Below are positions 35,501-44,548 of a stretch of 64,000 nt of DNA, piece by piece (position 1 is the first letter of the stretch; the number at the start of each line of letters is the position of its first letter). Under the pieces are notes generated by a model, which was given only the letters and a program-made list of their open reading frames with translations, searched no databases and was not told the DNA's origin. This DNA is from Cylicocyclus nassatus (lineage: Eukaryota > Nematoda > Chromadorea > Rhabditida > Strongylidae). The translations under genes were made by a program, and so were the position numbers. The stretch spans positions 35,095,441 through 35,159,440 of the forward strand of contig CATQJL010000316.1 of the NCBI GenBank assembly GCA_958299035.1, in the 5' to 3' direction.

Positions 35501-38444
35501 GTCGCACATTTTGTTGCTCCGTTTCCTGTTTGCTTTCCTATCGCACCTCTGTGAATTTGCTGATGAGAACATGATGGAACCTCATAATATGGCAATATGC
35601 TTTGGACCTACTTTGCTACCTATTCCAGAGGGTAAAGATCAAGTGCGTATCTAGCCACTCTATAATTTCCGGTTATTTTTTTTTGCACATTGGTGTGAAC
35701 AGCACATAATATTTTTTTCATAGGTATTCTATCACAATTTTGTGAACGAGCTGGTGCGCAACTTGATACTCAACGTGAATGAGGTATTCCCACAAGATCT
35801 ACCCGGGCCAGCATACGATAAATATGCAGCGATCGCAGACGAGGCAGATCACATGGGGTATATGGATGATGTGTAAGTTTTGGTGTTTTTATCGACAATT
35901 TCATATTTTTACTATATACAGTATGCTGATTTTTGTCTTGTACTAAAAAAAGTTTTTTGTCGTTTTTTTTGGCCCAGCGGGGATTTCCTTACTACTTTTT
36001 TTGTTTGATTCTTTTTCATATCTGTGGAGCATTTTTCATATTTTATGGCGCATGATTTAGTGATGGCTTGTCTGAAGATGAAGACTGTTTACGGAATGGT
36101 ATCGGTGGCGGTATGTCAGCCGATTCTGCCCTCGCCGAGTCTACCTACGACATGTCAACGTCTACAAACATCGTCAGGGATGTGACATCTTCAACGCTTC
36201 AAAGACCACCAACTCCTGAAGAACCGCTTAGTCAACCACCCAGCGTTTCATCGAGGTAAATAGCTCACTGCATGGAATTTCCGTTTGGAGTTTTCCTGCT
36301 TTCAAGAAATTAGTGTTTGGTTTGTCCCTCTATGGAGCGGCAATCTATTGTAGTTTGTTCGAACCTTATTCCTTATATTTGTAATCTGCCCAGTTTATCG
36401 CAATTTCCATCACAATTCAGGTCGTCAAATCGATCAAACATCAATCTGGAAGCGTATCTGAGGAGAATGTCCGAAGATGTTTCACCAGCGCTGAGAACTG
36501 AGATGCCACATCTGATAGCGAATGAAGCGGCGGCGAAGTTTGCGGCTAGAGAACGAGCAGCAACAGCGCCAAAGTCGAGTCCAAGGTGAGCGTCGTCAAC
36601 TCATGAAATTTCAGAACGTCTAGGACCTATTGAGGTTCTCCTTTGTATTATTTTTTTTTACAATTTCCTTTTGTTTTTCCCACAAAATTTTTAGACAACT
36701 TTTTTGTCTGATCTTTCCTCAAAACATTTTTGCTGTTGTTGTCTACAGTCATGTGGAAGCCATGTGTGAAGTCTGGTATAAGTAGTCACCAACTGACTGT
36801 TCTATTAGTTTTTGCATCCTTAGTTGTGCGAGACCTCGAGCAAGGCTTTCGAAATTCGAGAATACATTTTTCATAGGATTTCGCGAGTACTCTCCCATTA
36901 TGATTTATCTCAGCAGTACACTTATCATCTAGGCAAACCCCATTATGGGAGCAAGAACGCCCATCTTCGCATTCATCACACACATCAACTGCCCCATCGT
37001 ATGCCTCGTATTCATCTCAACAGTCCACATCTAGTGCTCAATCGCAATCTGTGAATACATCGACAACTACGGTCCACGGCAGTAACAATACCGTAGCACC
37101 GACAAGCACTGCTCACGGAAGTAGCAATACCATAGCACCTATCACTACTGTACGACTGCCAACAATGATTTCATTACGGGATCAGCTTCATCATTTTCGG
37201 AAGGAGTTAAATAACGCGAGAGAAGATTCATCTAGAGTTTACCCAATGTAAGTTTTTGATTGTCACCTTTTTGATGATAGATTCGCGCAGAGGTTGTTTT
37301 TGAGATCGGAAGGATTGTCGGGATTTCCAAGGCGGGTGGCACAAAATGACGGGTCAATGTTGGATGCTCGAGGTGGTAGTGAGGCGCCAAGGTGAGTACA
37401 GAATCTGAAGTCCAGCGTTCACATGTTGTTATTATTTACTGTTTAGACTGACGGACAGGTGCTTCGGCGAGGTACGTTCGGCAGCGGGAGATCGAGGAAG
37501 TGAACCAGCTCTCATGAAGTAGGTTGGAGCACAACTTTCCGGAATTCCTTTAAGTTTTCACCGCTTCGTGATTTCACTCAAAGGCACCGTCCATCCATAT
37601 TGAGATTGTTGGGATTTTGATGTTGTATAATAACAGGACCCCTAACTAAGCATTCGCTCAAGTATCGCTGCAAAAGATGGACTCCGAAGCGAGAAAACCG
37701 CTTCAGAAGGTAGAAACAGCTCAGGCGGCTCCGCCCATTGACGTGAGTGGCCTGAAGAGCAAGTCAGATTTGACTCAAATGTATCCAAAATCGTCCTAAA
37801 TCGCCCTGTATTACGATTATCAGATTTCGGGCTTTTCCATCTACCCTGAAACCCAAGTTTAGAGTTGTTGTCTTAAGACCACCCACGTTGATGGGCGGAG
37901 TCAACTGAGTCACTTCTACTATCAGGAGCGATTTCCTCGCTTCGGTTTTCCTCTTCTACAGCGGGAATTGGGTGATTGCTTAGTCAGGGGGCCCTTCTAT
38001 TATATAACATCAAATCTCATCAACCTCAGTATGGGTGAACAGTGCCTTTGAGTATGCAGCCTACACTCTTACATGGCTTTAGCTATTTTTGAGTTTGTTC
38101 CATATTTACATGGGTAAGGGTGCGGCTATCAATGCTTGTTTTTGGTTGATTTTATTCCACCCTCAAACGCAGTATTTAGTTGGGTGGGCGAAGCCAACCA
38201 ATAACAAGCTGCGGCCGCGCCCCTTCCCGCGACGTTTGCGGATCTGTCAGGTGAAACAGCTAGACACACTCATCCTTAAAAGTTTCATTCTCGTTTCAGA
38301 GACGATCAACCAGACGTTGTAGCATCGGCACGACATTCGGTACGAGCACAAAGTGAACTGCATAAAATACGTGAACGCGAAAACTCGTCCCCACCACTCG
38401 AAGAACTGGCAGCGGCGGCGTTGAAAGCGTCTCAGTTCGATTAG
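12419..38444 (+). CDS. srgp-1: srGAP / srgp-1 orthologue: F-BAR and RhoGAP protein (23 coding exons)
   Basis: Slit-Robo Rho GTPase-activating protein. The family binds and bends plasma membrane through F-BAR and stimulates GTP hydrolysis by Rac/Cdc42-type GTPases. In C. elegans SRGP-1 acts at cell junctions in embryonic morphogenesis and in engulfment. Coding exons: 12419-12548, 24760-24833, 26323-26432, 31406-31490, 31554-31634, 31761-31841, 31972-32109, 32205-32299, 32441-32517, 32907-33066, 33175-33295, 33481-33600, 34459-34584, 34639-34843, 34904-35068, 35230-35396, 35472-35642, 35724-35872, 36061-36255, 36421-36585, 36933-37247, 37305-37391, 38300-38444. All phases join and the sum is 3162 nt (1053 residues plus stop). 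Every intron is GT-AG except 31491-31553 (GC-AG). The F-BAR with its coiled extension covers about residues 23-502, RhoGAP about 541-725, and a low-complexity tail follows. No SH3 is visible, unlike vertebrate srGAPs. Identity is very secure; individual boundaries are inferred. Confidence 0.93.
14199..14555. repeat. 178-bp tandem duplication with GA microsatellites
   Basis: A unit beginning ATCTGATTTATAACATCG is present twice at a spacing of exactly 178 bp (14199 and 14377). Each copy ends in a (GA)n tract interrupted by one GGGA. The unique part of the two copies looks identical, so the duplication is recent or an assembly artefact at the microsatellite. Confidence 0.85.
15664..16299. mobile_element. 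Mariner-type TIR element, non-autonomous
   Basis: Left end GGGTGATCCAAAAGTAATGA; right end reads GCATTACTTTTGGATCACC. These are typical mariner ends (GGTGATCCAAAAGTAATG). About 640 bp with no transposase frame. Inside srgp-1 intron 1. Confidence 0.65.
18574..18733. repeat. Fold-back family R2, copy C
   Basis: The best preserved copy: ACAGCTCGTATGATTCACTC at the left is mirrored by GGAATCATATGAGCTGT at the right, and inner parts ACCGTAATCTAGGAGTATG / GAGATTACGGTATGGGC also pair. Confidence 0.65.
19369..19432 (+). CDS. srgp-1: srgp-1 possible alternative first exon 1B
   Basis: ATG 19369 opens MSLKLPLCASLTLDQQLIHI and ends at a GTATGA donor in phase 1 (last base G). Joined to 24760 it gives Gln-Glu-Ile-Arg, the same frame and same Glu that exon 1A produces. 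An in-frame TGA lies at 19357, so translation would start here. The preceding 350 bases are richer in CG and TCG than the surrounding intron and look like a leader or promoter region rather than intron. The isoform would have 1031 residues and would lack the conserved first F-BAR helix residues. Supported by phase, donor and context; no transcript evidence. Confidence 0.5.
20485..20506 (+). CDS. srgp-1: srgp-1 possible alternative first exon 1C
   Basis: A short exon reads MAKFLRK and then a strong GTAAGT donor in phase 1, again compatible with exon 2 at 24760 (continuing KIRAQLNEQ). The reading frame stays open upstream to about 20376, so this could also be the end of a longer or internal exon. 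It would yield a srGAP with a 7-residue basic leader. Short exons with a good donor also arise by chance, so this is a weaker call than 1A or 1B. Confidence 0.35.
24760..34843 (+). CDS. srgp-1: srgp-1 F-BAR exons (2-14)
   Basis: Thirteen exons encode roughly residues 44-534, the crescent-shaped membrane-binding F-BAR with its coiled-coil extension. Recognisable blocks in order: EIRAQLNEQ and then TQIAVLQEVDDFFRKRGEAE (exons 2-3), EYSRQLEKLAKG (exon 3), CREIGALSHSEINRVLTELH and AMKTYQ (exon 6), a KEAE-like basic coil (exon 7), GRNEYLMCIRAANAALHR (exon 8), DLSYLIDCTDLGMDYWTRAL (exon 9), ADKQRFFEAHHATFMLPKQF (exon 10) and AAELVQRQKQIEKRLEGL (exon 11). Exon 13 (34459-34584) continues into KFEYFLLNGNLIERLEARSK (exon 14), the coil that packs against the F-BAR in vertebrate srGAPs. 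Intron 2 (24834-26322) is occupied by a mariner element. Intron 3 (26433-31405) carries two fold-back copies. Confidence 0.9.
25041..26113. mobile_element. Mariner-type TIR element (1073 bp) in srgp-1 intron 2
   Basis: TA on both sides (25039-25040 and 26114-26115). TIRs start GGTTGTCCCGCAAGTCTTTT and, in reverse complement, GGTTGTCCCATAAGTCTTTT, with inverted similarity continuing for about 180 bp through GGTAGACCAAAG. No transposase is coded. It carries a nested 134-bp MITE at 25348-25481. Confidence 0.85.
25348..25481. mobile_element. 134-bp MITE with perfect 9-bp target duplication
   Basis: The direct repeat GCTAGAAAT flanks the element (25339-25347 and 25482-25490). TIRs are GGGTGGGGGGACGAAAGCCG and, in reverse complement, GGGTGGGGGGACAAAGCCGC. 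A 9-bp duplication points to a Mutator-like (MULE) origin. Much more GC-rich than its surroundings. Confidence 0.85.
28467..28555. repeat. Fold-back family R2, partial copy D
   Basis: CTCCCTCCCATACCGTACTT pairs with GAGTACGGTATTGGGTGAGA; outer arms are not clear. A weaker related patch is at 28837-28895. Confidence 0.4.
30053..30192. repeat. Fold-back family R2, copy E
   Basis: ACAGCTCATATTGTTCGTTT at the left and AAACTATATGAGCTGG at the right, enclosing CCAGCCCAGAGCGTACTA and CTACGGTACTGGGCGAG. In srgp-1 intron 3. Confidence 0.6.
31491..31553 (+). other. GC-AG intron of srgp-1
   Basis: The exon ends CAAAGACAG and the intron starts GCATGT, with acceptor TTTTTAG at 31551-31553 (63 nt). Using this GC donor, the joined peptide (EAQQRQ then ILAELYTKH) keeps the exact spacing of vertebrate srGAPs across the junction. 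A GT donor 24 bases further on (GGGTTTTT) would insert eight residues and leave a weaker 5' site. The rest of the donor matches the strong consensus (CAG|GCATGT), as is typical of GC donors. Confidence 0.75.
34904..35872 (+). CDS. srgp-1: srgp-1 RhoGAP-domain exons (15-18)
   Basis: Exons 34904-35068, 35230-35396, 35472-35642 and 35724-35872 encode the RhoGAP domain (about residues 541-725 of isoform A). The catalytic arginine finger is Arg572 in the block NQGLFRVSGS. The conserved VAGVLKLYLRELREPLFP motif and the MEPHNMAICFGPTLLPIPEG motif, with its invariant Asn, are both intact, so the domain should be active. It is preceded by GEAIPLVV, the usual srGAP lead-in. The domain ends near NEVFPQDLPGPAYDKYA. 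Introns are short (75-161 nt), in contrast to the 5' half of the gene. Confidence 0.93.
36061..38444 (+). CDS. srgp-1: srgp-1 C-terminal tail exons (19-23)
   Basis: Exons 36061-36255, 36421-36585, 36933-37247, 37305-37391 and 38300-38444 encode a Ser/Thr/Pro/Asn-rich, probably disordered tail, ending SQFD and TAG at 38442-38444. Within 36933-37247 a 13-residue unit is repeated twice in tandem (37072-37149: first unit HGSNNTVAPTST-like, second HGSSNTIAPITT-like). No SH3 fold is seen, consistent with the nematode form of the family. The intron between 37247 and 37305 is given as 57 nt with acceptor TTTTTGAG. An acceptor at 37280 would also be in frame but leaves only 33 nt. The last intron (37392-38299) contains a 478-bp TIR element. 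The first AATAAA after the stop is at 39461. Confidence 0.75.
37447..37522 (+). CDS. srgp-1: srgp-1 possible alternative terminal exon
   Basis: After the exon ending 37391 (phase 2), a TGTTTAG acceptor at 37441-37446 opens a frame of 24 codons (RLTDRCFGEVRSAAGDRGSE and so on) that stops at TAG 37520-37522. This would replace the 38300-38444 exon and shorten the C-terminus. Both alternatives accept the same phase. It may instead be a chance acceptor inside the last intron. Confidence 0.35.
37576..38053. mobile_element. 478-bp TIR element (MITE) in the last srgp-1 intron
   Basis: Left end ACTCAAAGGCACCGTCCATC; right end in reverse complement ACTCAAAGGCACTGTTCACC. The arms remain alignable for about 60 bp (through TATTGAGATTGTTGGGATTT-like and TATAATA blocks). 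No coding capacity. It lies between the alternative terminal exons. Confidence 0.8.
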
Positions 38445-38846
38445 CTGTTCACAATCTTGTGCATTGCATAATCTTGCAAAAAAGTAATCTTGCAAAGTAT
38501 AGATAGTTTTTAGTAGCTTCATCAGTCTCCGATCAATAGCAATCAATAATAAGTATTAGAGCTGTGAAAGTATTGAGATTATACACATTACAGTTCATCT
38601 TGTGTTCATAATGTAAATTATTCACGTAGAATGCGCCAACCTAGTCCGTCTCTTCTTTGCACCAAACCTCATATGGGGTTAGGTTACTTATGTTAGCTGC
38701 CGATTTCTTCTCTTATTCGATCATATGTAACGTAGTTCGCAGAAAATCTTCAGACATTGTTTCTTGTATAGAAAAGATGTTGCTGTGTGGGATGCCTGGC
38801 TATTTTTTCAGGCTCAATTGATTGGGTCAACTATTTTGATTCACAG

Positions 38847-38975
38847 GCTGGGGTGCGTTTAGAGTTGCCGGTGTCAGCGCCGTGCCAGCGCCATAGCAGC
38901 GCCCACGTGGATGCGCACATATTGATCGATCGACAGCGCTGACCCGGCGTTGGCACGGGCGACTTTAAATGTAGC
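38847..38975. repeat. Fold-back family R4, copy 1
   Basis: CCGGTGTCAGCGCCGTGCCA near the left end mirrors GACCCGGCGTTGGCACGGGC at the right. A related copy is in an intron at 58585-58730. Confidence 0.5.
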
Positions 38976-39707
38976 AATTGTTGACCATCAGCCAAGCCTC
39001 CCACTCGCTTCGCTTGTTTCTGGACCACTTGTCAACATATATTCTCAGTTCAAGCCATTCCTTGCGTGCATACTTTCTTCTTGGCGTTTTGCCAAAACTA
39101 TCGCAGTTGCGCCAACTTACAGAAAGCGCCAGAAAATTCGCCTTCAGTACGTGTAGCCCGACAGCGTACCCTGATTAGTTTTAGATTTCGTGATAAATTC
39201 TGCCGCCTTTGTTGATCTTTCCACTGCTTCTCTCGTTTCCTTCGAACATAATGTCATTCATTCGTCATGTTGTCTCATTAGCATATATCTGCCGTGTACA
39301 TGTGTATTGATCGATTGGCCACGACACGAAAACTCGTCCCCGCTTTACTACACGCTTGTTCTGTATAAATTCATTAGCGCACACAAGCTGGCGGGTGTTG
39401 TTTACCGTGCCGTGTGGCTGTGCGATCCTGCAGACAATGCCTAAGTTCTCTCTGTGACGTAATAAAGTACCTTTTATTTGTTGTAAAGTGTTGTTCTAAC
39501 AATTTTTAGCCTCCTTGTTTTTATCGCGTTAATCTATTCTAATAAAAAGTTGTTTTTGAGTTATACATGACACATATGGTACGTATACCAGTTATAATTG
39601 TACATGGAGCCAGCAAATATTGCTGGAAAACCTGCTGTGTTGGAGAAGAATTTCGAGAAATTCGCTTACAGACGCATTTTAATAAGACTTTTAATCATGA
39701 TTTTTAA

Positions 39708-39951
39708 CACATTGACGACCGCTTGACACACATGGTGTGTCAAGGTTTGACACACCATGACTTTTATTGAAATGGCTGCTAAAATGTGTCAAATCAACTC
39801 CGGGAGTTTTCTTTCATGCTGGATTTAGATGCAACCTCTACTGTTTTTGCCAGCATTTCAGCGCTACTGTAGGTGTACTGTAGATGGAATTGTGCGTGAT
39901 TTTATTTAAGGAATGTTGACTGGTCCGAGAAAGGCTTCGGTCGTCAATGTG
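39708..39951. mobile_element. TTAA-flanked piggyBac-type MITE (244 bp)
   Basis: TTAA|CACATTGACGACCG at the left and CGGTCGTCAATGTG|TTAA at the right (TTAA at 39704-39707 and 39952-39955). The left part also contains an internal palindrome TTGACACACATGGTGTGTCA. No ORF. Confidence 0.8.
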
Positions 39952-40552
39952 TTAATCAAAGATTCTCTACTTACATTTTTTTCATTCTCCACTTTTTACC
40001 ATCAAGAGAGAACAGCTCTAAAGTTGCAAAAAATCGAAGTAGAAATAGGTATCTACCTATACTGTACATCGTGGGGCGAAGCAAATTTCACTTCAAAAAA
40101 CTGCACACAAAGTTTTTTCTTCGGATAAGTATAACTGTCAATGAGATTTACTTCGACTAGCAATATATTGCACATCTGTAACTAGATGAGCTTATGCAGT
40201 GAAGTTATAAAGCAGTGTTTGCTGTCTTTTGAATTTCTTTTTGACGTGATCTCTTTTTGACGCTCTCCATTTTGTTTGTGAACGCCGTGCGTGACAATGC
40301 GCTATTCATGAAAGGGTTACCGTTAGCGGAAGTAAGGTATTTCATCTTTGATGCATCTGGAGCAACCTTATAGCCGTCGATCTTCTAGAAACCAGGACTG
40401 ACACCCGCTGCGCTCTTCCTCTTCTCAAGGAACTGCAGTACATCTCCTTCTAAGATTCGTCTTCACACTGGCAAAAGTTGCAAATGTTGATAATTCGATG
40501 AAAGAAATCACATTTGTCCGACGTTTACCATTTTGATGTACAATACCGCTCA

Positions 40553-40979
40553 CAATTAGTCAAAAAAGTCGTCTCACTTCACCGGAGATCACCGACATCA
40601 GCGTTGCATCGCCATATCTTGGTTCAAAGTGGTGGACACCGGAACCCAGAATCGTTCGACTCAGCTTGTTGAGGCGTATTACGACAGTTGGTTAGAATTC
40701 GGGAACCTTTCTGGATTTTTTCTCACGCGTTTCCTAATGTGCAGCATATCTGATTGCACACCGAGAAACCTGTCGTGGACGAAAATCCAAAAAGAATCGT
40801 GGTCTGGTCGCCTATTGTATCCGAATGAACACTTCTATACGTCAGAAGATGCGTCTCATCGAGCCGGGTCCACCGGTGCTCTTGGATTTTTAAATTCGTC
40901 CATCGTGAAGCAAGATATGGCGATGCGACGCGGATGTCGGTGAACTCCGGTGCAGTGCGGCGACTTTTTCTGCTAATTG
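40553..40979. mobile_element. 427-bp TIR element
   Basis: Left arm AAAAAAGTCGTCTCACTTCA and right arm in reverse complement AAAAAGTCGCCGCACTGCAC remain similar for about 80 bp, through CACCGACATC and GCATCGCCATATCTTG. Outermost bases CAATTAG / CTAATTG also pair. No ORF of its own. Confidence 0.7.
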
Positions 40980-41605
40980 TTATTGTAGTTGTGTAGCAGT
41001 TCTTTTCTCCAAGACAGTCAATGCAAAGTTGGCGACAACAATTGGCGGTCTGCTGGTTTGTACTAGTATAAGTGGTGGAGGGATGGAGTGGGAGAAAGAA
41101 ATTTTTTTCTAATGCCCTCCTGGTAATTTTTTAGGAGATTTTTCGAAATTTCTACGGATCCATTGCCCTGAAATCACAAGAGAAGAGGGCCTGGCGGCGG
41201 CAGCTTACAAACTTGTTGTTGAAGGCTGATTTGAAATTTTAAAAAGTTCCAGAATTTTTTTTTCAGAATTACTTGGTAAAAATAACACTTGTGCAGTATT
41301 ATAATTTTTGTAGGGTAGGTTACGAACCTAGTGACCCATTCTCGTGGGGTAGGGTGAAGGCGTGGGTATGCCACTGGAAGGCATACTCGAAAGTAAATAA
41401 AGCATTACCTGCTTTGAAATTTTGTGATACCAACTAGAGGGTGGAAGCACATTTTATTGACATTTTTTTGGACGGCTGTCCCTGAAGCGATTTTTTTACA
41501 CAGATCCCTTGTTTACATAGAAGAGAAAATTTACCTACGTCAGAAAACAAATTACTTGTCATACTCCTTGATTTTTATGACTTTTTTCATAGTTTCATAA
41601 TATTA

Positions 41606-42170
41606 GGTTGAACCGAAAGTTCTGTCGCACCATTTTCAAAAAATCGTAACTTCTTTCCCTCGCAACTATTTTGAGCAATTCAAATTTTGTCTGAAAGCGC
41701 AAAGCATGTAGTTTCCAAATGCTTCCTGTAGGCTTTCCAATATGCTGAGATTGCAGAGACAAAAATGAAAGAACGAGATCATTCGAGATTCGGAATTTTT
41801 AAGCAAAAATTCTAAAAATCTAGAAACTATGCGATAAAATCCAAAACAGCCATCATTCTAGGTCTTCTTATATTTTATTACTAACTGAGTTAAGTTTGTA
41901 TTGATCGAGCTCTTTTTTCAAAAGTTATGATTTTTTGAAAAAAAGGCCAAAAAATCAGTTTCCTAAGAATTCTTAAGAAATCAATTTTTTCGGATGATCT
42001 CGCTCCTTCATTTTTATCTCTGCAGTCTGAGCATGTTGGAAAGACTCCAGGGAACTTTTGGAAACTACATGCCTTGCGCTTTCAGACAAAATTTGAATTG
42101 CTCAAAATAGTTGCGAGGGAAAGAAGTTACGATTTTTTGAAAATGGTGCGACAGAACTTTCGGTTCAACC
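41606..42170. mobile_element. Mariner-type element with long TIRs (565 bp) upstream of OXLD1
   Basis: TA|GGTTGAACCGAAAGTTCTGT and, mirrored, ACAGAACTTTCGGTTCAACC|TA. TIRs extend about 200 bp, so most of the element can fold on itself. It ends 200 bp before the OXLD1 start codon. Confidence 0.85.
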
Positions 42171-42370
42171 TAATAGATACCAAGACAAGGTGGGTGAGCA
42201 GATTATTCCTCATCACTTCCCTTCTTTGGTCCGCCCTTGGTACTGAAGATCGAGTGCTAAAGAGCTTGAAAATTATGTTGTTTATTTAATACCATTGACA
42301 CCACAGTAACTGTGAAACGAACGTCTGTAATAACTTCATAAAAACCCGAATTGAGCAAAGGACGAAAGTG

Positions 42371-43690
42371 ATGTGTAAGAAAAACTCTGATTTATCAGAA
42401 AAGATCAAAACACGACTACAAATGATGTCCAACGCGCTCCGGATGACTGTGACAAGTGCTGGCGGACTTCTTAAACAGTCACCATGCTCAGCAGCACGTG
42501 TATTCACTACGGCTACGCAGGCTGTACCAGTGCAAATGGTAAGTCTGTTTCAATACGGGAAATTCTTTTGTTCAAGGGTTTCTTGGTGAACTGGTCCTTG
42601 TTCACCTATGTGGTCATATCTTAGCCGAAGAAGCAACTGTTGTCTAGTTGATTTGGCGCCTAGTCTGGTTTTCTTACATCGACATATGCGCGTAAAAATG
42701 GCGATGGAGTGTAGAACTTGCGAATTGCACTCATATTTTCCGCGCATCAGTGTTATCTTCACAGCAGTGACAATACAACAATCGTTAGTTTTGTTTGCTA
42801 GGCTAACAAGAAATTGACATTCACTAACTAACATTTACGATCAAACCGTGATTGAGCTTTCTCCTCCAGGATCGACTACCCCCGCCTGAACCAGGTATAT
42901 GCTGTGGACAGGGTTGTGCGAACTGTGTGTGGTTGGTGTACGCTAATGAACTCATCGATTATTATCGTAAGCAATATTAATTATTAGTTATAGGGCATTT
43001 GAAAAATCGTGACGATGGCACGATCGCGCGCTACACGCACGCCACTTCCAGAAATCGCATTTTCTTGCTTTTCATCTCTAGTCGAATGGTTATTTGCTTA
43101 CGTATGATACTATTTAGACACTGAAAGTGACTGAGCTGAACATTGAGGTGACACCTTCTTGTATGAGCGTTTTATGCTCCTGTGGGCGCAAAGTCCGCAG
43201 TAAATTCCGTCGTCACGATTTTATAAATGAACTATATCTTGCCTTAATTCATTTTGCGCAAGAACTGGTCCCCTAAAATGATGACATACTTCTTGCATTA
43301 TCTATAATACATTCTGGAGTATATTAGTCCCAAACATATCGATTACAAATGGGAAATCGATGCTCGATTACAAATGGGAAATCGATGCTTTGGACTACAT
43401 TGTGACGTTGGGGGACTAGTTCTCGCATCTTGTTCTAAACAGTGAGCACTGTCTTTCGCCTTCGTACATCTGACTTCATGAATGATGCCAAGCTACCGCA
43501 TCATTTTTTGCTGGGACCAGTTCTCGCTCGATATGTAATATTTTTATCACGAAAAAAAAAACAGGTTGCGGATTCAGATGGTGAAGATTTCCACAAAGTA
43601 GCAAAGGAGATTGAGAAGAAAGTATCCGATATCAATGTCCGAGCATACGTTCTTAGCGAACTCCGAATAAAATGGAAGAAAGCTCATTGA
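42371..43690 (+). CDS. OXLD1: OXLD1-like protein (oxidoreductase-like domain), 3 exons
   Basis: Exons 42371-42538, 42870-42966 and 43578-43690 join in phase to 125 residues. Exon 1 gives a basic, hydroxylated leader free of acidic residues after its second Met pair (MMSNALRMTVTSAGGLLKQ), suited to a mitochondrial targeting peptide. The start could be ATG 42371 or ATG 42422/42425. Exon 2 holds the signature RLPPPEPGICCGQGCANCVW: PPPEP, a Cys pair, then Cys-x2-Cys and Trp. Exon 3 holds DINVRAYVLSELRIKWKKAH, matching the C-terminal helix of human OXLD1. The family is mitochondrial and its reaction is not established; the cysteines suggest metal or redox chemistry. Acceptor 43577 (GATTCAG) was chosen because the ACAG acceptor at 43564 puts a stop in frame. 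A mariner element ends 200 bp upstream and a MITE lies in intron 2. Confidence 0.82.
43003..43222. mobile_element. Short MITE in OXLD1 intron 2
   Basis: AAAATCGTGACGATGG at the left mirrors CCGTCGTCACGATTTT at the right, about 220 bp apart. Confidence 0.5.
43340..43389. repeat. 25-bp perfect tandem duplication
   Basis: The unit CGATTACAAATGGGAAATCG plus ATGCT occurs twice without a spacer in OXLD1 intron 2. Confidence 0.85.
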
Positions 43691-44299
43691 TAGCTCAACG
43701 ATAAGCATCGGGTTACCTGGCCTCGTCTCTACTGTGATATGTTTTAGTCACGCTAACAACTTGTTTATTATAGTTGTATTTTATAAAATGAGAACGAGTA
43801 GTGAGTGAAAAATAGAGTGCTATTTTTCTTAATCTCTTATGTAAACTACCTCAACTGTGCTGTTGAACTTGAACTAATTCTGCCTCCAACTGTCATGCCA
43901 GGAATATTGAAGTTTGTATCTCAGGCTCTCTCGTTGTGCTATCTGTCTATAATCTCTGTTTATGAAGTAGAAAGTCTGTAAATATGTGCTGTAGTTCTAT
44001 GTTGCTTAAGTGAGCTGTACATTCGTTATAAGCTCCTTTGAGCTTTGGGCCGAATGAGTTGAAATTGCTGACGCAAAGGTTTTCAACCCGGGTAATGCTA
44101 TAGACTACTAAGTGAGCCGATTCGCTGGACCTTCTATTGATCTTATTGACTTGTCACTATATAATGAAAGTTATATTAGCCGCTAACAAGTCATATCTAT
44201 GGTTTTATCTGTACACAGCAGTAGAACTCATTTCATTTTGAAGTCGCAAGGTAGCGGGAATTTAAGAACCATGTAGTGATACGGTGTTCGAAAACAGCA

Positions 44300-44548
44300 T
44301 ATCGTTTATTCGTTGACCGTAACGACTGCTGACCGCGCGGCGACCGCTGCGCGTGCATGATGTTTTCGTAGAAAAGATGAATAGAAAGAAAACAGAGGAT
44401 TCTTCTCATCCTTATTATGTAGAAAAGAAACAAAGAATTCTTCTCATCTTAAGCTACGGTGCAACTTGTCACTTTTTCGCAAGTTTAGAAGGCACGCGTC
44501 GCAGTCGCCACGCGGTCGGCAGTCCGTACGGTCAACGAATGAACGATA
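44300..44548. mobile_element. Fold-back family R3, copy 1
   Basis: TATCGTTTATTCGTTGACCG at the left is mirrored by CGGTCAACGAATGAACGATA at the right, followed by GC-rich inner arms (GCGGCGACCGCTGCGCGTGC / GGCACGCGTCGCAGTCGCCA). Confidence 0.7.

Larger units (their letters stand above)
38445..42370. other. srgp-1 3' flank and intergenic DNA before OXLD1
   Basis: No coding exon is recognised. Contents: a GTGCCAGCG-type fold-back (38847-38975), an AATAAA at 39461 that could end the srgp-1 transcript, a TTAA-flanked MITE (39708-39951), a TIR element (40553-40979) and a mariner-type element (41606-42170) just upstream of OXLD1. Confidence 0.6.

Noticed and set aside
37248..37280. 33-nt intron using acceptor GATGATAG
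   Set aside because: Shorter than nematode introns normally are; acceptor 37304 gives 57 nt in the same frame.
35873..38299. SH3 domain after RhoGAP
   Set aside because: Searched the tail exons for ALYDY-like and WW-G motifs and found none; nematode srGAP is known to lack it.
38245..38546. - strand frame over the last srgp-1 exon
   Set aside because: Shadow of coding sequence on the + strand; no splice support.
43442..43577. OXLD1 exon 3 beginning at 43565 or earlier
   Set aside because: From phase 1 the ACAG acceptor leads to an immediate in-frame TGA; the acceptor at 43577 keeps frame and family spacing.
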